Positions 1 through 7,855 of a DNA stretch of 64,000 nt are shown here, one piece after another. The translations under genes and the position numbers were made by a program. This stretch comes from Micromonospora antibiotica (GTDB taxonomy: Bacteria; Actinomycetota; Actinomycetes; Mycobacteriales; Micromonosporaceae): contig NZ_JAGFWR010000032.1 in the NCBI RefSeq assembly GCF_017599305.1, forward strand, positions 1 through 64,000, written 5' to 3'. Position 1 is the stretch's first letter. The number at the start of each line of letters is the position of its first letter. Under the pieces are notes generated by a model. The model was given only the letters and a program-made list of their open reading frames with translations. It had not been told where the DNA came from and searched no databases.

Positions 1-2
1 AA

Positions 3-107
3 CAAGGCCTCAACAAAAAAGAGATCATGCGCTGCCTCAAGCGCTACATCGTCCGCGAGGTCCACACCGCCCTCCTCGCCGACTTCACCACCCTCAACAC
101 CCCTTGA
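3..107 (+). pseudogene. C-terminal tail of an IS110-type transposase (cut by the window edge)
   Basis: An open frame enters from the left edge and ends at TGA 105-107, giving 34 residues. The core RCLKRYIVREVH matches the conserved C-terminal end of IS110/IS116/IS902 transposases (the part after the second catalytic domain, where 'RCLKRxxAREVY'-like ends are typical). Whether the upstream part is intact cannot be seen. IS110 enzymes use a DEDD/serine chemistry guided by a bridge RNA encoded in the element's flank. The 140 bases downstream may include the element's right end, but no terminal repeat is expected for this family. The family call rests on a short segment. Confidence 0.6.
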
Positions 108-213
108 CTTCCATAGGAGCATCGCCGGCGGACGGCGCACCCACCGGGGCCGCCGCCCCGCCCGGCCGACCGTTGCCACCGTCGTTCGGCCACCTGCCGA
201 CGGCCATCGCGGC

Positions 214-255
214 GCCGGCCAGCCGGGTCGCCGGCCAGCCGGGTCGCCGGTCAGC
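214..255. repeat. 16-bp direct repeat, about 2.6 copies
   Basis: The unit gccggccagccgggtc occurs at 214-229 and 230-245, followed by a partial third copy from 246. It sits just beyond the stop of the HNH-type gene on the minus strand. It looks like a simple slippage repeat. No role is evident. Confidence 0.6.
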
Positions 256-691
256 GGCGGTGGACGGCCAGGGCGACGAGGTACTGTCCGCCGCCCGCCT
301 CGACGCTGGCGGTCACCGGCAGCCCGGGCACCAACCGGGAGAACCGGTCCACCAGCCAGTCGGCCGCCTCCTGGGCGTCCCGGCGGCTGGGGCAGCGGGC
401 CACCAGTTCCCGGCCGCCCTTGCGTTCGAGCCGCTCGGCGACGGTGACCAGCGGTGCGGGCTCCACCACGCGCAGCCGGTCCGGCCAGGCGACGACCACC
501 TTGACCGCGCCCTTGCGGGTGTTGCAGGCACGGTGCGCGAGCCGCTCGACGACCTTGGCCTTGCGGTCGGCGGTGCGGCTGTCGACGCTGGGCCCCCGGG
601 GGTCGTTCACCGATCTGTCGGCGTCGACCGGCTCGTCGCACACCCAGCACCGCCAACCGTCGCGCCGGGCGACGTCATCGAGCAGACTCAT
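251..691 (-). CDS. Small HNH-endonuclease-like zinc-binding protein
   Basis: A 146-residue protein. Residues 13-20 carry WRCWVCDEP with a CxxC pair, and around residues 52-60 is HRACNTRKG. This is the usual arrangement of the two zinc half-sites and the asparagine of an HNH fold. The C-terminal half, about residues 80-146, is a small alpha/beta segment with no recognised motif. HNH proteins of this size in actinomycetes are mostly uncharacterised. Nuclease activity is inferred, since the first catalytic His is not clearly seen. The gene is divergent from the macro-domain gene across 132 bases. No restriction-modification partner is present. Confidence 0.6.
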   Translation of the reverse strand: MSLLDDVARRDGWRCWVCDEPVDADRSVNDPRGPSVDSRTADRKAKVVERLAHRACNTRKGAVKVVVAWPDRLRVVEPAPLVTVAERLERKGGRELVARCPSRRDAQEAADWLVDRFSRLVPGLPVTASVEAGGGQYLVALAVHRR

Positions 692-823
692 CCGAGCAAA
701 CTAGCGTGGGTCAGCCCCCGCCGGCCGGCAGCCCCGGGCACGGCCGCCCACGAGGTCGCCGGACGGTGCCGGCGGGGACCGGCGACCCGGCGGGGCTTCG
801 CCCTGATGTGTCAGGATTGCGCG

Positions 824-1333
824 ATGGCAGTGATCGAGGTCGTCAAGGGTGACATCACGCGGGAGAACGTGGACGCCATCGTCACCGCCGCGAACGAGTC
901 CCTGCTCGGTGGCGGTGGTGTCGACGGCGCGATCCACCGTGCCGCCGGCCCCCGCCTGGCCCGGGCCGGCGGGGCGATCGCCCCCTGCCCGCCGGGCGAG
1001 GCGGTGCCGACCCCGGCATTCGACCTCGACCCGCCCGTACGGCACGTCATCCACACCGTCGGCCCGGTCTGGGAGGGCGGCGGCCACGGCGAGGCCGAGA
1101 CGCTGGCCTCCTGCTACCGCCGGAGCCTGGAGGTCGCCGACGCCCTCGACGCCCGCACCGTCGCCATCCCCGCCATCGCCACCGGCGTGTACGGCTACCC
1201 GCCCGACCGGGCCGCCCGCATCGCCGTCGCGACCGTCCGGGCCACCCCGACGAACCTCGAACGGATCCGGCTCGTCGCCTTCGACGACGACACCCACGCC
1301 CACCTGCGGGACGCGCTGGCGGCGGCCGGATGA
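824..1333 (+). CDS. Macro-domain ADP-ribose-binding protein
   Basis: A 169-residue single-domain protein covering a complete macro domain. It opens IEVVKGDITRENVDAIVTAAN, which holds the family's ADP-ribose-binding start, followed by GGGGVDGAIHRAAG (the loop 1 glycine-rich stretch with the family's catalytic-type Asn and Gly residues) and, near residues 115-125, AIATGVYGYP, which binds the diphosphate and distal ribose. Family members hydrolyse O-acetyl-ADP-ribose or remove ADP-ribose from proteins. The ATG at 824 starts exactly at the domain, and an in-frame ATG at 806 would add six residues. Downstream is the ECF operon, with no sign of cotranscription. Confidence 0.9.
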   Translation: MAVIEVVKGDITRENVDAIVTAANESLLGGGGVDGAIHRAAGPRLARAGGAIAPCPPGEAVPTPAFDLDPPVRHVIHTVGPVWEGGGHGEAETLASCYRRSLEVADALDARTVAIPAIATGVYGYPPDRAARIAVATVRATPTNLERIRLVAFDDDTHAHLRDALAAAG

Positions 1334-1470
1334 CCCGCCCGGCCGGGACCGGCGACCGCGCCCTCCCCACCCCTGCCGGCCGGACCACGCCGCACGGTCG
1401 CGATCTTGGATGTGACGGCGATCACACAGAAGCCGGACCCATTCCCGGTGGACCCGTCGTCTGACCGGGT

Positions 1471-2040
1471 GTGAGAACAGACCTGGACGCGGCCGACGAG
1501 GGTGAACTCGTACGACGCGTCGCCCGCGGAGACAGGCGGGCGTTCGACGAGCTCTACCGGCGTACCGCGCCGTGGTTGGAGGTGCGCCTGCGCCGTCGCT
1601 GCGCCGACCCCGACGTCGTCGCCGAGGTGCTCCAGGACACCTACCTGGCGGTCTGGCGGGCGGCGGGCAGCTTCGCCGGCCCCCGGGGCAGGGACAGCGC
1701 CGGAGCGCAGGGCAGCGCCGTGGGCTGGCTGTGGACCATCGCCGCCCACCGCCTGGTCGACGCGTTCCGCCACCGGGCGCGCAAGGGCCGGCTGCCGCAG
1801 GTGGAGCTGATGCCGAGCGCGGCCCCGGCCGCCGAGGACGAGGTGATGGCCACGCGGATCGGCCAGGAGTTGGAACAGGCCCTGCTCGTCCTGCCACCCG
1901 AGGTCCGGGCCGCGCTGCGGGCCACCGTCCTCGACGGGCTCTCCTCGCGGGAGGCGTCGGTGCTGCTGGGCGTACCGGAGAACACCGTGAAATCCCGTGT
2001 CCGCCGAGCCCGCATCGCCCTCCGGGAGGCGCTGTCATGA
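1471..2040 (+). CDS. ECF-family RNA polymerase sigma factor
   Basis: A 189-residue protein with sigma region 2 (about residues 8-75, FDELYRRTAPWLE through VLQDTYLAVWR) and region 4 (about 125-185, LPPEVRAALRATVLDGLSSREASVLLGVPENTVKSR, where the helix-turn-helix reads SSREASVLLGV). It starts with GTG at 1471. Its TGA overlaps the ATG of the next gene, which encodes a zinc-finger anti-sigma factor, so the two are translationally coupled. The ABC transporter genes that follow are probably its targets. The specific inducing signal is unknown. Confidence 0.92.
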   Translation: MRTDLDAADEGELVRRVARGDRRAFDELYRRTAPWLEVRLRRRCADPDVVAEVLQDTYLAVWRAAGSFAGPRGRDSAGAQGSAVGWLWTIAAHRLVDAFRHRARKGRLPQVELMPSAAPAAEDEVMATRIGQELEQALLVLPPEVRAALRATVLDGLSSREASVLLGVPENTVKSRVRRARIALREALS

Positions 2041-2840
2041 CCACCCACCCCAGCCTGTCCCAGATCGAACGCTACGCCGCCGGGGATCCGGAACTCGACG
2101 AACCCAGCGTCTGGGCGATCGAGGTGCACCTGGAGGACTGCGCCGACTGCCGCGCCCGGCTGGCCGGCAGCACCACCGGGGCGAGCCGGGCCGTGATCGA
2201 CCAGGTCGCGCTGGTGCTGGACCGCGAGATCGCGACGGCGGCGGTGCCCGTCGGCCGCAGCCGGCCCTGGTCGGTGCTGCGACACCGCTGGTTCGTCGGC
2301 ACGCTGCTGCCGTGGCTGGCGATGACCGGCACGGTGCTCGCGTGTGCGGCCGTACTCGGTGCGCTGTGGGTCGGCACCCCCTCGCTGGTGCTGCTCATCG
2401 CACCACTGGCACCGCTGCCCGGTGTGGCCGTCGCCTGGCACCGGCGGGCCGACCCGGCCTGGGAGCTGATCGCCGCCACACCCGCCAGCGGTCTGACGAT
2501 GCTGCTGCGGCGTACGGCTGCGGTGTTGGCGTTCGTCATTCCCGCGCTCGCGGTGGTCGGTGCCGGCACCGGGATGTCGCTTGCCCTGATGCTGCTGCCC
2601 TGCCTGGCGTTCACCGCCGCCACGCTCCTGTTGGGCACCCTCGTCGGGGTACGCCACGCCGCGATCGGACTGGTCACGGTCTGGACGCTCGCGGTGGTCG
2701 CCCCCAGCCTCGTCGCCGCCCGGCTGCCGGTGCTGCTGTCGGCGCAGAGCGCCCCCAGTTGGGCCCTGGCCACGGTCGTCCTGACCATCATGGCCCTCCT
2801 GCGGGCCAACGGATTCCGGCGGCTCTCCCACCACGGGTAA
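2037..2840 (+). CDS. Membrane-anchored zinc-finger anti-sigma factor
   Basis: A 267-residue protein. The N-terminus holds an HxxxCxxC zinc finger (VHLEDCADCRARL, about residues 30-42), the signature of ZAS anti-sigma domains. Five or six hydrophobic segments follow from about residue 85 to 255, so the protein is embedded in the cytoplasmic membrane more extensively than the usual single-pass anti-sigma. Its start overlaps the sigma factor stop (ATGA), the expected arrangement for a sigma/anti-sigma pair. It is inferred to hold the sigma factor at the membrane until a cell-envelope signal arrives. A 75-base gap separates it from the ABC genes. Confidence 0.85.
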   Translation: MTTHPSLSQIERYAAGDPELDEPSVWAIEVHLEDCADCRARLAGSTTGASRAVIDQVALVLDREIATAAVPVGRSRPWSVLRHRWFVGTLLPWLAMTGTVLACAAVLGALWVGTPSLVLLIAPLAPLPGVAVAWHRRADPAWELIAATPASGLTMLLRRTAAVLAFVIPALAVVGAGTGMSLALMLLPCLAFTAATLLLGTLVGVRHAAIGLVTVWTLAVVAPSLVAARLPVLLSAQSAPSWALATVVLTIMALLRANGFRRLSHHG

Positions 2841-2915
2841 CCCGCCACCCGCCACCCGGCCCTCCGGGCCGTATCCCACGCCGCCCCCAGGCGATCACCG
2901 AAGGAGATGACGACG

Positions 2916-3716
2916 ATGCGTGCCGTGAGCGCGGTCGAGACGACCGCCACCACCTATCCCTGGACGATCCACGCGGAGGCCCTACAGGTCCGGGCCGGTC
3001 GGCACCTGGCCGTCAACGGCCTCGACCTGGCCCTGGGCACCGGCGTGCACGGGCTGCTCGGCCCCAACGGCGCGGGCAAGACCACGCTGATGCGGGCCCT
3101 GGCGACCGTCGTGGCCCCGGCCGGTGGTCGGTTGACGCTGCTCGGGCACCCGGTCAACGGCCGCGCCGAGCTGCGACCGGTGCGCCGCGACCTGGGTTAC
3201 CTGCCCCAGCATTTCGGTTACTACCCCCGGTTCACGGTGCGCGAGTTCGTCGGCTACATGGCCTGGCTCAAGGAGATGCCCAGGTCCGCCATCCCGGCGG
3301 CGGTGCAGCGGGCCATCGACCGGGTCGGGCTCACCGCCAGGGCCGACGCCCGGCTCAAGACGCTCTCCGGCGGCATGCTGCGTCGGGCCGGCATCGCCCA
3401 GGCCATCGTCAACGACCCGCGGCTGCTGCTGCTCGACGAGCCGACCGTCGGCCTCGACCCGGAACAGCGACTCGACTTCCGTGAGCTGCTGCGCGACCTC
3501 GGCACCGACAGTTGCGTGCTGGTCTCCACCCACCTGGTCGAGGACGTGGCGGCGGCCTGCACCGACGTCGTGCTGGTGAACGAGGGCCGCCTGGTGTGGC
3601 GGGGCACGCCCGAGGTGCTCGCCGCGCAGGGCGACGCGGGCCACGCCGGCGACAGCCCGGCGGAGCGGGGCTACTCCGCGCTGCTGCGTCAGCACCGCGC
3701 GGAGGCCGCCCGATGA
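2916..3716 (+). CDS. ABC transporter ATP-binding protein
   Basis: A 266-residue nucleotide-binding subunit of the drug/lantibiotic exporter type. Walker A GPNGAGKTT lies near residue 50, the signature LSGGMLRR near 150, and Walker B LLLLDEPTVGLD near 170, followed by the H-loop in VSTHLVED. AAGGAG at 2901-2906 is nine bases from the ATG at 2916. The in-frame ATG at 2907 touches the ribosome site and is unlikely to be used. The gene overlaps the downstream permease gene (ATGA at 3713-3716). It is the third gene of the operon beginning with the ECF sigma gene, so export or membrane-stress relief under that sigma factor is likely. Confidence 0.92.
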   Translation: MRAVSAVETTATTYPWTIHAEALQVRAGRHLAVNGLDLALGTGVHGLLGPNGAGKTTLMRALATVVAPAGGRLTLLGHPVNGRAELRPVRRDLGYLPQHFGYYPRFTVREFVGYMAWLKEMPRSAIPAAVQRAIDRVGLTARADARLKTLSGGMLRRAGIAQAIVNDPRLLLLDEPTVGLDPEQRLDFRELLRDLGTDSCVLVSTHLVEDVAAACTDVVLVNEGRLVWRGTPEVLAAQGDAGHAGDSPAERGYSALLRQHRAEAAR

Positions 3717-5107
3717 GCGGGCGGACCGTCCACGCCGCCCCGCAGCCCGCAGGAGAGCAGGGGGCCCGGATGAGCATCATGGGCATCGAACTGCGCCGCT
3801 CCGCCGCGGTCGGCGCCGCGCTGGTCACGGTGGTGGTCGGGGTCGGCGCGCTGTACGTGGCGACCGGCCGCTGGTCGAGCAGCTGGATGGCCCTGGCCCT
3901 GGCCATCCGGGAGTACCTGCTCCTGTTGTGGCCACTGGCCCTCGCAGCCGGCGCCTGGCAGGGTCGCCGGGAGCACCGGGCGAAGGTCGGCGAACTGTTC
4001 GCCACCACCGCCCGGTCCCGCGCCGGGCGGATGCTGCCGGTGCTCGGCACGATGGCCCTCACCCTCGTGACCGCCTATCTCCTGGTGACCGTGGCGGGCA
4101 TCGCCTGGATCGTCACCACCGCGTCGTACCTGCCCCTGCTGCACTTCGTCGTCGTCACCACGGTCGGTGCGCTGTCCCTGGTCGCTGCGGGGTGGCTCGG
4201 GCTGGGGATCGGGCGGTTGCTGCCCGCCCTGGTGACCGCTCCGGCGCTGGCGGTGGGCGGGGTGCTGCTGGTCTTCTTCGTCACCGTCGGTACGCCGGAC
4301 CGGGTGGCCGCGGCGATCTCCCCGGCCCACGGCTCGGGCCCGTTCCACGACTACCAGACGATCGACAACCGGGTCAGCGGCGCGCTGGCGATCTCGATGA
4401 TCACGCTCGCCGTCACCGGCCTGCTGTTGTACGTCGCCGACGGCTGGCGGGTCCGGGCGATGGCGGTGCTGCCGGTACTGCTCGGATTCGTGGTGGCCAC
4501 GACGGTCCTCCCCCACGACCGGGACACGCTCAACTGGCCGGTCGACCCGGTCGCGCAGGAACTGGTGTGCACCGACGACACCCCGACGGTGTGCGTCAGC
4601 CGGGTCCACGCCAAGGTGCTCGACACGGTGGCCCCGCTGGCCCGGGAGGGCCTCACGGCGCTGGCGAAGATGCCTGATGCGCCGGCCGTCGTGCACGAGG
4701 ACACCCGCACGATCACGTTCGACCAGGTCACGCCGGTCACCAAGCCGGGTGTCGTCACGATCGGGATCCGGATCGACAAGCGGGGCCGGCTCGCCCACCC
4801 GGCCGCCGTGGTCCCCGAGATCGTCAGGCACCTGGGCGTCCCGTACGACGGGAAGTGCCAAGAGGGCGACGAGGTGGTCGAACGGGCGGCGGCCTACTGG
4901 CTCCTGGGCCGTGAACCGCGGTCCGACGTGGGGGTGGTTCCCGGCATGATCGAGGAGGACCCCGGGATCAACCCCGAAGCGGTCACCCTGTGGCGGGGCC
5001 TGCGTGACCTGCCCGAGGCGGAGGCGCTGGCCCGGGTCACTGCGGTCCGCGACGCCCTGCGGGCCTGCCAGGACCCCACCGGGATGCTGTCGCGGAGTGC
5101 CCGGTGA
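3713..5107 (+). CDS. ABC transporter membrane protein with large C-terminal extracytoplasmic or soluble region
   Basis: A 464-residue protein with about six hydrophobic segments between residues 20 and 265. A hydrophilic tail of nearly 200 residues follows, including the cysteine-containing stretch ELVCTDDTPTVCVSR, which would suit a disulfide outside the cell. ABC-2-type permeases usually lack such a tail. The start at 3713 overlaps the ATPase stop. A second ATG at 3770 (MSIMGIELRR), preceded by AGGAG, is a plausible alternative start directly before the first membrane helix. It probably forms the channel with the next gene product. The substrate is unknown. Confidence 0.75.
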   Translation: MSGRTVHAAPQPAGEQGARMSIMGIELRRSAAVGAALVTVVVGVGALYVATGRWSSSWMALALAIREYLLLLWPLALAAGAWQGRREHRAKVGELFATTARSRAGRMLPVLGTMALTLVTAYLLVTVAGIAWIVTTASYLPLLHFVVVTTVGALSLVAAGWLGLGIGRLLPALVTAPALAVGGVLLVFFVTVGTPDRVAAAISPAHGSGPFHDYQTIDNRVSGALAISMITLAVTGLLLYVADGWRVRAMAVLPVLLGFVVATTVLPHDRDTLNWPVDPVAQELVCTDDTPTVCVSRVHAKVLDTVAPLAREGLTALAKMPDAPAVVHEDTRTITFDQVTPVTKPGVVTIGIRIDKRGRLAHPAAVVPEIVRHLGVPYDGKCQEGDEVVERAAAYWLLGREPRSDVGVVPGMIEEDPGINPEAVTLWRGLRDLPEAEALARVTAVRDALRACQDPTGMLSRSAR

Positions 5108-5694
5108 CCTGGACGCTGCTCTACCTGCGGTCGCGACACGTGCCGCTGGCGCTGGCCGCCGCGGTCGGCGGGGTGGCGGTGCTCTGGGCGCTGTACCTGG
5201 CCTTCGCCAAGGAGCGGGACGTCACCTCGATGATGGTCGTCCTGACCGTCCTGCTGATGGTCACGGCGCTCGCGCCCACCCTCGCCGGCCCGGACGAGAA
5301 CCTGGAGCGGACCGCGTCGGTGCGCTGGGCCTGGCGGCGCGCGGTGCACCTGCTCGCCGGCCTGCTGATCATCCTGGTGGTCCTGCTCGCCACCCGGCAC
5401 ACCGGAGCCCGGTTCGGGCCGGTCGCGCTGGTGGTCCGCGACGCCACCGGGCTGCTCGGTCTGATGGCGCTGTGCGCCACGGTGGTCGGCGCGACCCGGT
5501 CCTGGTTCCTGCCGCTGGGGTGGACCACCATCGCCGCCCTCTACCCACAGCCGGGCACCTGGGGAGCGGTCGCGACGTGGCAGGGCCAACCGCCCGACAG
5601 CCGGGCCGCCACGGTGGTGGCGGCGGTGCTCGCCATCGGTGGGCTGGTCACCTATGCGGTCGCCGGCCCGGCCCGCCGGGACCCGGCCGAGTAG
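5104..5694 (+). CDS. Small integral membrane protein of the ABC operon
   Basis: A 196-residue protein with about five or six hydrophobic segments (residues 10-30, 40-62, 80-97, 110-130 and 165-185). It starts with GTG at 5104 inside the stop region of the upstream gene, so translation is coupled. It has no recognisable domain. It is likely the second permease half or an accessory subunit. It is the last gene of the 1471-5694 operon, closed by a perfect hairpin five bases after the stop. Confidence 0.72.
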   Translation: MTWTLLYLRSRHVPLALAAAVGGVAVLWALYLAFAKERDVTSMMVVLTVLLMVTALAPTLAGPDENLERTASVRWAWRRAVHLLAGLLIILVVLLATRHTGARFGPVALVVRDATGLLGLMALCATVVGATRSWFLPLGWTTIAALYPQPGTWGAVATWQGQPPDSRAATVVAAVLAIGGLVTYAVAGPARRDPAE

Positions 5695-5698
5695 TCCG

Positions 5699-5748
5699 CC
5701 GCCGACCGGCACGCCACCCGCACCGTGGGGTGGCGTGCCGGTCGGCGG
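5699..5748 (+). terminator. Perfect 21-bp hairpin terminator
   Basis: Arms 5699-5719 and 5728-5748 are perfectly complementary over 21 bp with an 8-base loop (gcaccgtg). The hairpin begins five bases after the last stop of the ECF/ABC operon. There is no T-tract, as is common in GC-rich actinomycetes. The convergent SDR gene on the other strand ends 115 bases further on, so the hairpin could serve both directions. Confidence 0.85.
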
Positions 5749-5863
5749 TCGCGCGGGCGGCGCTCCGGCCCGACCGGGCGCGCTGAGCCGCCGACGCGCC
5801 GGCAACCGACCGTCGCCGGGGGCTACCCACCGCCGTGGTCCTCGGCGCACCGGCCGACCGGCG

Positions 5864-6655
5864 TCAGGCCCCTCCCGCCCGGCCCGGTCCGGGCAACTCG
5901 ACGCCGGTGAGCTGCGCGCACCGCAGGAGCAGTTCGTCCCCCAGCGGGTCGATCCGCGAGCGCTCCGGTCGCCAGTCCCGCGCGCTGACGTACCGTCCAC
6001 TGGCCAGGGCCCCGGGGTCGACGTCCACGGCGAGGCGCACCAGTTCCCGCGCGGCGTCGTCCGGGCTCGTCGGTGCGGCGTCGCCGCCCATCCTGGTACG
6101 CACCCAGCCGGGATCGACCGCGTTGCTCAGCACACCGGGCCACCGGCGGGCCACCGCGAAGGCGAGCGCCAGGTCCAGCAGCTTCGTCCGGGAGTACGCC
6201 TCGACGCCGTGCCAGGGGCGGGTGTCGTACCGCAGGTCGGTCAGGTCGGCCAGCCCGTCGGCGGCCATCGCCGACGACACGAACACCAGCCGCCCGGGCG
6301 GCGGTGACAGCGCCGTCAGCAGGTACGGCGCGAGCACGTTGACCTGGAACGTCGACTCCAGTCCGTCCCGGGTCAACTCCCGCTCCGGCGCGTCGAGCCG
6401 GGCGATCCCCGCGTTGTGCACGACGGCGTCGAAGCGGCCGAACGCGGCCAGCGACCGGGCGAGCGCCGTGGTCTCCTCGATGGAGCGCAGGTCGCCGACC
6501 ACGATCCCGGCCGCGGCCGGAAGCGCCGCCTTGGCCACCACCGCCCGTTCCTCGTTGCGGGCGTGCAGGACGACCCGGTGCCCACGGGCGACGAGTTGCG
6601 CCGCGGTGCGCTGGCCGATGCCGTCCACCGAGCCGGTGACGAGAATGCTGCCCAT
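5864..6655 (-). CDS. Short-chain dehydrogenase/reductase
   Basis: A 263-residue classical SDR. The nucleotide site TGSVDGIGQ is at residues 7-15, NAG at about 82, and the catalytic Ser/Tyr/Lys set is carried by FVSSAMA and YSRTK (Tyr near 155). The C-terminal part, WVRTRMGG and onward, resembles the retinol-dehydrogenase-like or daunorubicin C-13-reductase-like group. The substrate is unknown. The ATG at 6655 is the only good start. The gene is divergent from the secreted-protein gene at 6791, and an inverted pair ACTTGGCG (6716-6723) / CGCCAAGT (6751-6758) lies in the shared promoter region. Confidence 0.85.
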   Translation of the reverse strand: MGSILVTGSVDGIGQRTAAQLVARGHRVVLHARNEERAVVAKAALPAAAGIVVGDLRSIEETTALARSLAAFGRFDAVVHNAGIARLDAPERELTRDGLESTFQVNVLAPYLLTALSPPPGRLVFVSSAMAADGLADLTDLRYDTRPWHGVEAYSRTKLLDLALAFAVARRWPGVLSNAVDPGWVRTRMGGDAAPTSPDDAARELVRLAVDVDPGALASGRYVSARDWRPERSRIDPLGDELLLRCAQLTGVELPGPGRAGGA

Positions 6656-6790
6656 GGTGTTCCTCTCTGCGTGCCGCCGCGCGCCCCGGCGCGACGACCC
6701 AGGAAAGCTCCTGACACTTGGCGGCGACTGAACGCGGCCACCGACCGCCGCGCCAAGTCCGGCGCAAGTGGTGCCTGCGTTGCTGTGGGC

Positions 6791-7660
6791 ATGAAGAGAC
6801 TCCTCGCCATCGGCCTGGCGCTCACCCTCAGCGCCGGTCTGACCGTGGTCGCGAACGGGACCGCGCTCGCCCGCCCCTACTGCGACGTGCCCGACCCGCC
6901 GCCGGCCTGTGACGACAGCCCGGCCGAGCCGACACCGCCACCGGTGGGCAGCGACAAGTATCCGATGGGCTGGCTGGAGTCGTGGGAGTACGTCGGCGGG
7001 GCGGTCCGGGTCAGCGGGTGGGCCAGTGATCCCAACGGCGGCCCGGTGCAGGTGACGGTGCAGACCGACGTACCACCTGCGGTGACCCGCCCGGCGAACC
7101 TGTGGCACGTCGAGCGGGGCGCGTTCGTCGGTTTCTCCTTCACGGTGCCGAGTTCGGCGCTGGCCGGGGTGCACGGATTCTGTGTCACCGCGAACAACGT
7201 GCCCGACGGCAGCCAACCGGTGCCCGAGGTCGCCCCGCTGTCCTGCCCGCAGTACCGCGTCACCCCGGCAGCGCCCAGCGCGTTGACGCTGTCCGCCGGT
7301 TACCAGGAGGGCAAGCGGACGCTGGACGTCACCTTCACCGACAACTCGGTGCGGGAGGACAACTACCGGATCGACCTGAGCTGGCTTCAGACCACCCCGG
7401 ACGACACCCCCACCGATCCGGGGCTGCCGACCACCCCGCCGGGTGGGCCCGCGCTGCCCACCCCGATACCCACCTGGGGTGCGCCGATCCCGACCACCGA
7501 GGTCGGCGTCGCCCGGGCGGTCATCTACGGCACCCCGGACACCGGACGACGTACCTGGCACTTCACCCACATGCCCCAGGCGTTCGTCCACGTCGTGGTG
7601 GTCTCGAACGAGGCCGGTCTGCCCTCCCCGGCGCTCAGCGGGGGCATCTCCACCCGCTGA
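6791..7660 (+). CDS. Secreted protein of unknown function
   Basis: A 289-residue protein with a clear signal peptide (MKRL, then a hydrophobic core to about residue 25, cleavage near ALA-RP). The mature protein starts with a cysteine-containing, proline-rich segment (CDVPDPPPACDD). It has a beta-rich domain around GGAVRVSGWASDPN, resembling the short beta-sandwich repeats found in actinomycete surface proteins, and a C-terminal part that looks fibronectin-III-like (DNSVREDNYRIDL, VVVSNEAGLPSPAL). No catalytic motif was seen. A strong hairpin follows at 7703-7735. It is probably exported and extracellular. Confidence 0.75.
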   Translation: MKRLLAIGLALTLSAGLTVVANGTALARPYCDVPDPPPACDDSPAEPTPPPVGSDKYPMGWLESWEYVGGAVRVSGWASDPNGGPVQVTVQTDVPPAVTRPANLWHVERGAFVGFSFTVPSSALAGVHGFCVTANNVPDGSQPVPEVAPLSCPQYRVTPAAPSALTLSAGYQEGKRTLDVTFTDNSVREDNYRIDLSWLQTTPDDTPTDPGLPTTPPGGPALPTPIPTWGAPIPTTEVGVARAVIYGTPDTGRRTWHFTHMPQAFVHVVVVSNEAGLPSPALSGGISTR

Positions 7661-7702
7661 CCTGCACCGTGCCGCGACGGGGTTGGCGTATCCCCTGATG
7701 TG

Positions 7703-7735
7703 CGGCGGCGGCCCGGCGGTGCCGGGCCGCCGCCG
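7703..7735 (+). terminator. 15-bp hairpin terminator
   Basis: Arms 7703-7717 and 7721-7735 are perfectly complementary with a 3-base loop (ggt). It lies 42 bases past the stop of the secreted-protein gene and 120 bases ahead of the large SARP gene, isolating the regulator from upstream transcription. Confidence 0.8.
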
Positions 7736-7855
7736 ACGTCCCGTTCGGACACCGGACCGACGGGACGCCCGGCCACGGACCGGGGCCCGACCGGAGCGGC
7801 CACGGGCGTCGGACGCGGGATCCCCCGGCCCCGCGTGCCCGGCTAGGGTCACCGG

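Noticed and set aside
104..823. Long plus-strand open frame leading into the macro-domain gene
   Set aside because: The upstream 240 codons are antisense to the HNH-type gene and show only Pro/Ala/Gly-rich shadow sequence; the real gene begins at 824 where homology starts.
6716..6758. ACTTGGCG / CGCCAAGT inverted pair between the SDR and secreted-protein genes as an operator
   Set aside because: Arms are 8 bp with a 27-base gap in GC-rich sequence; such pairs arise by chance, and no local regulator fits.
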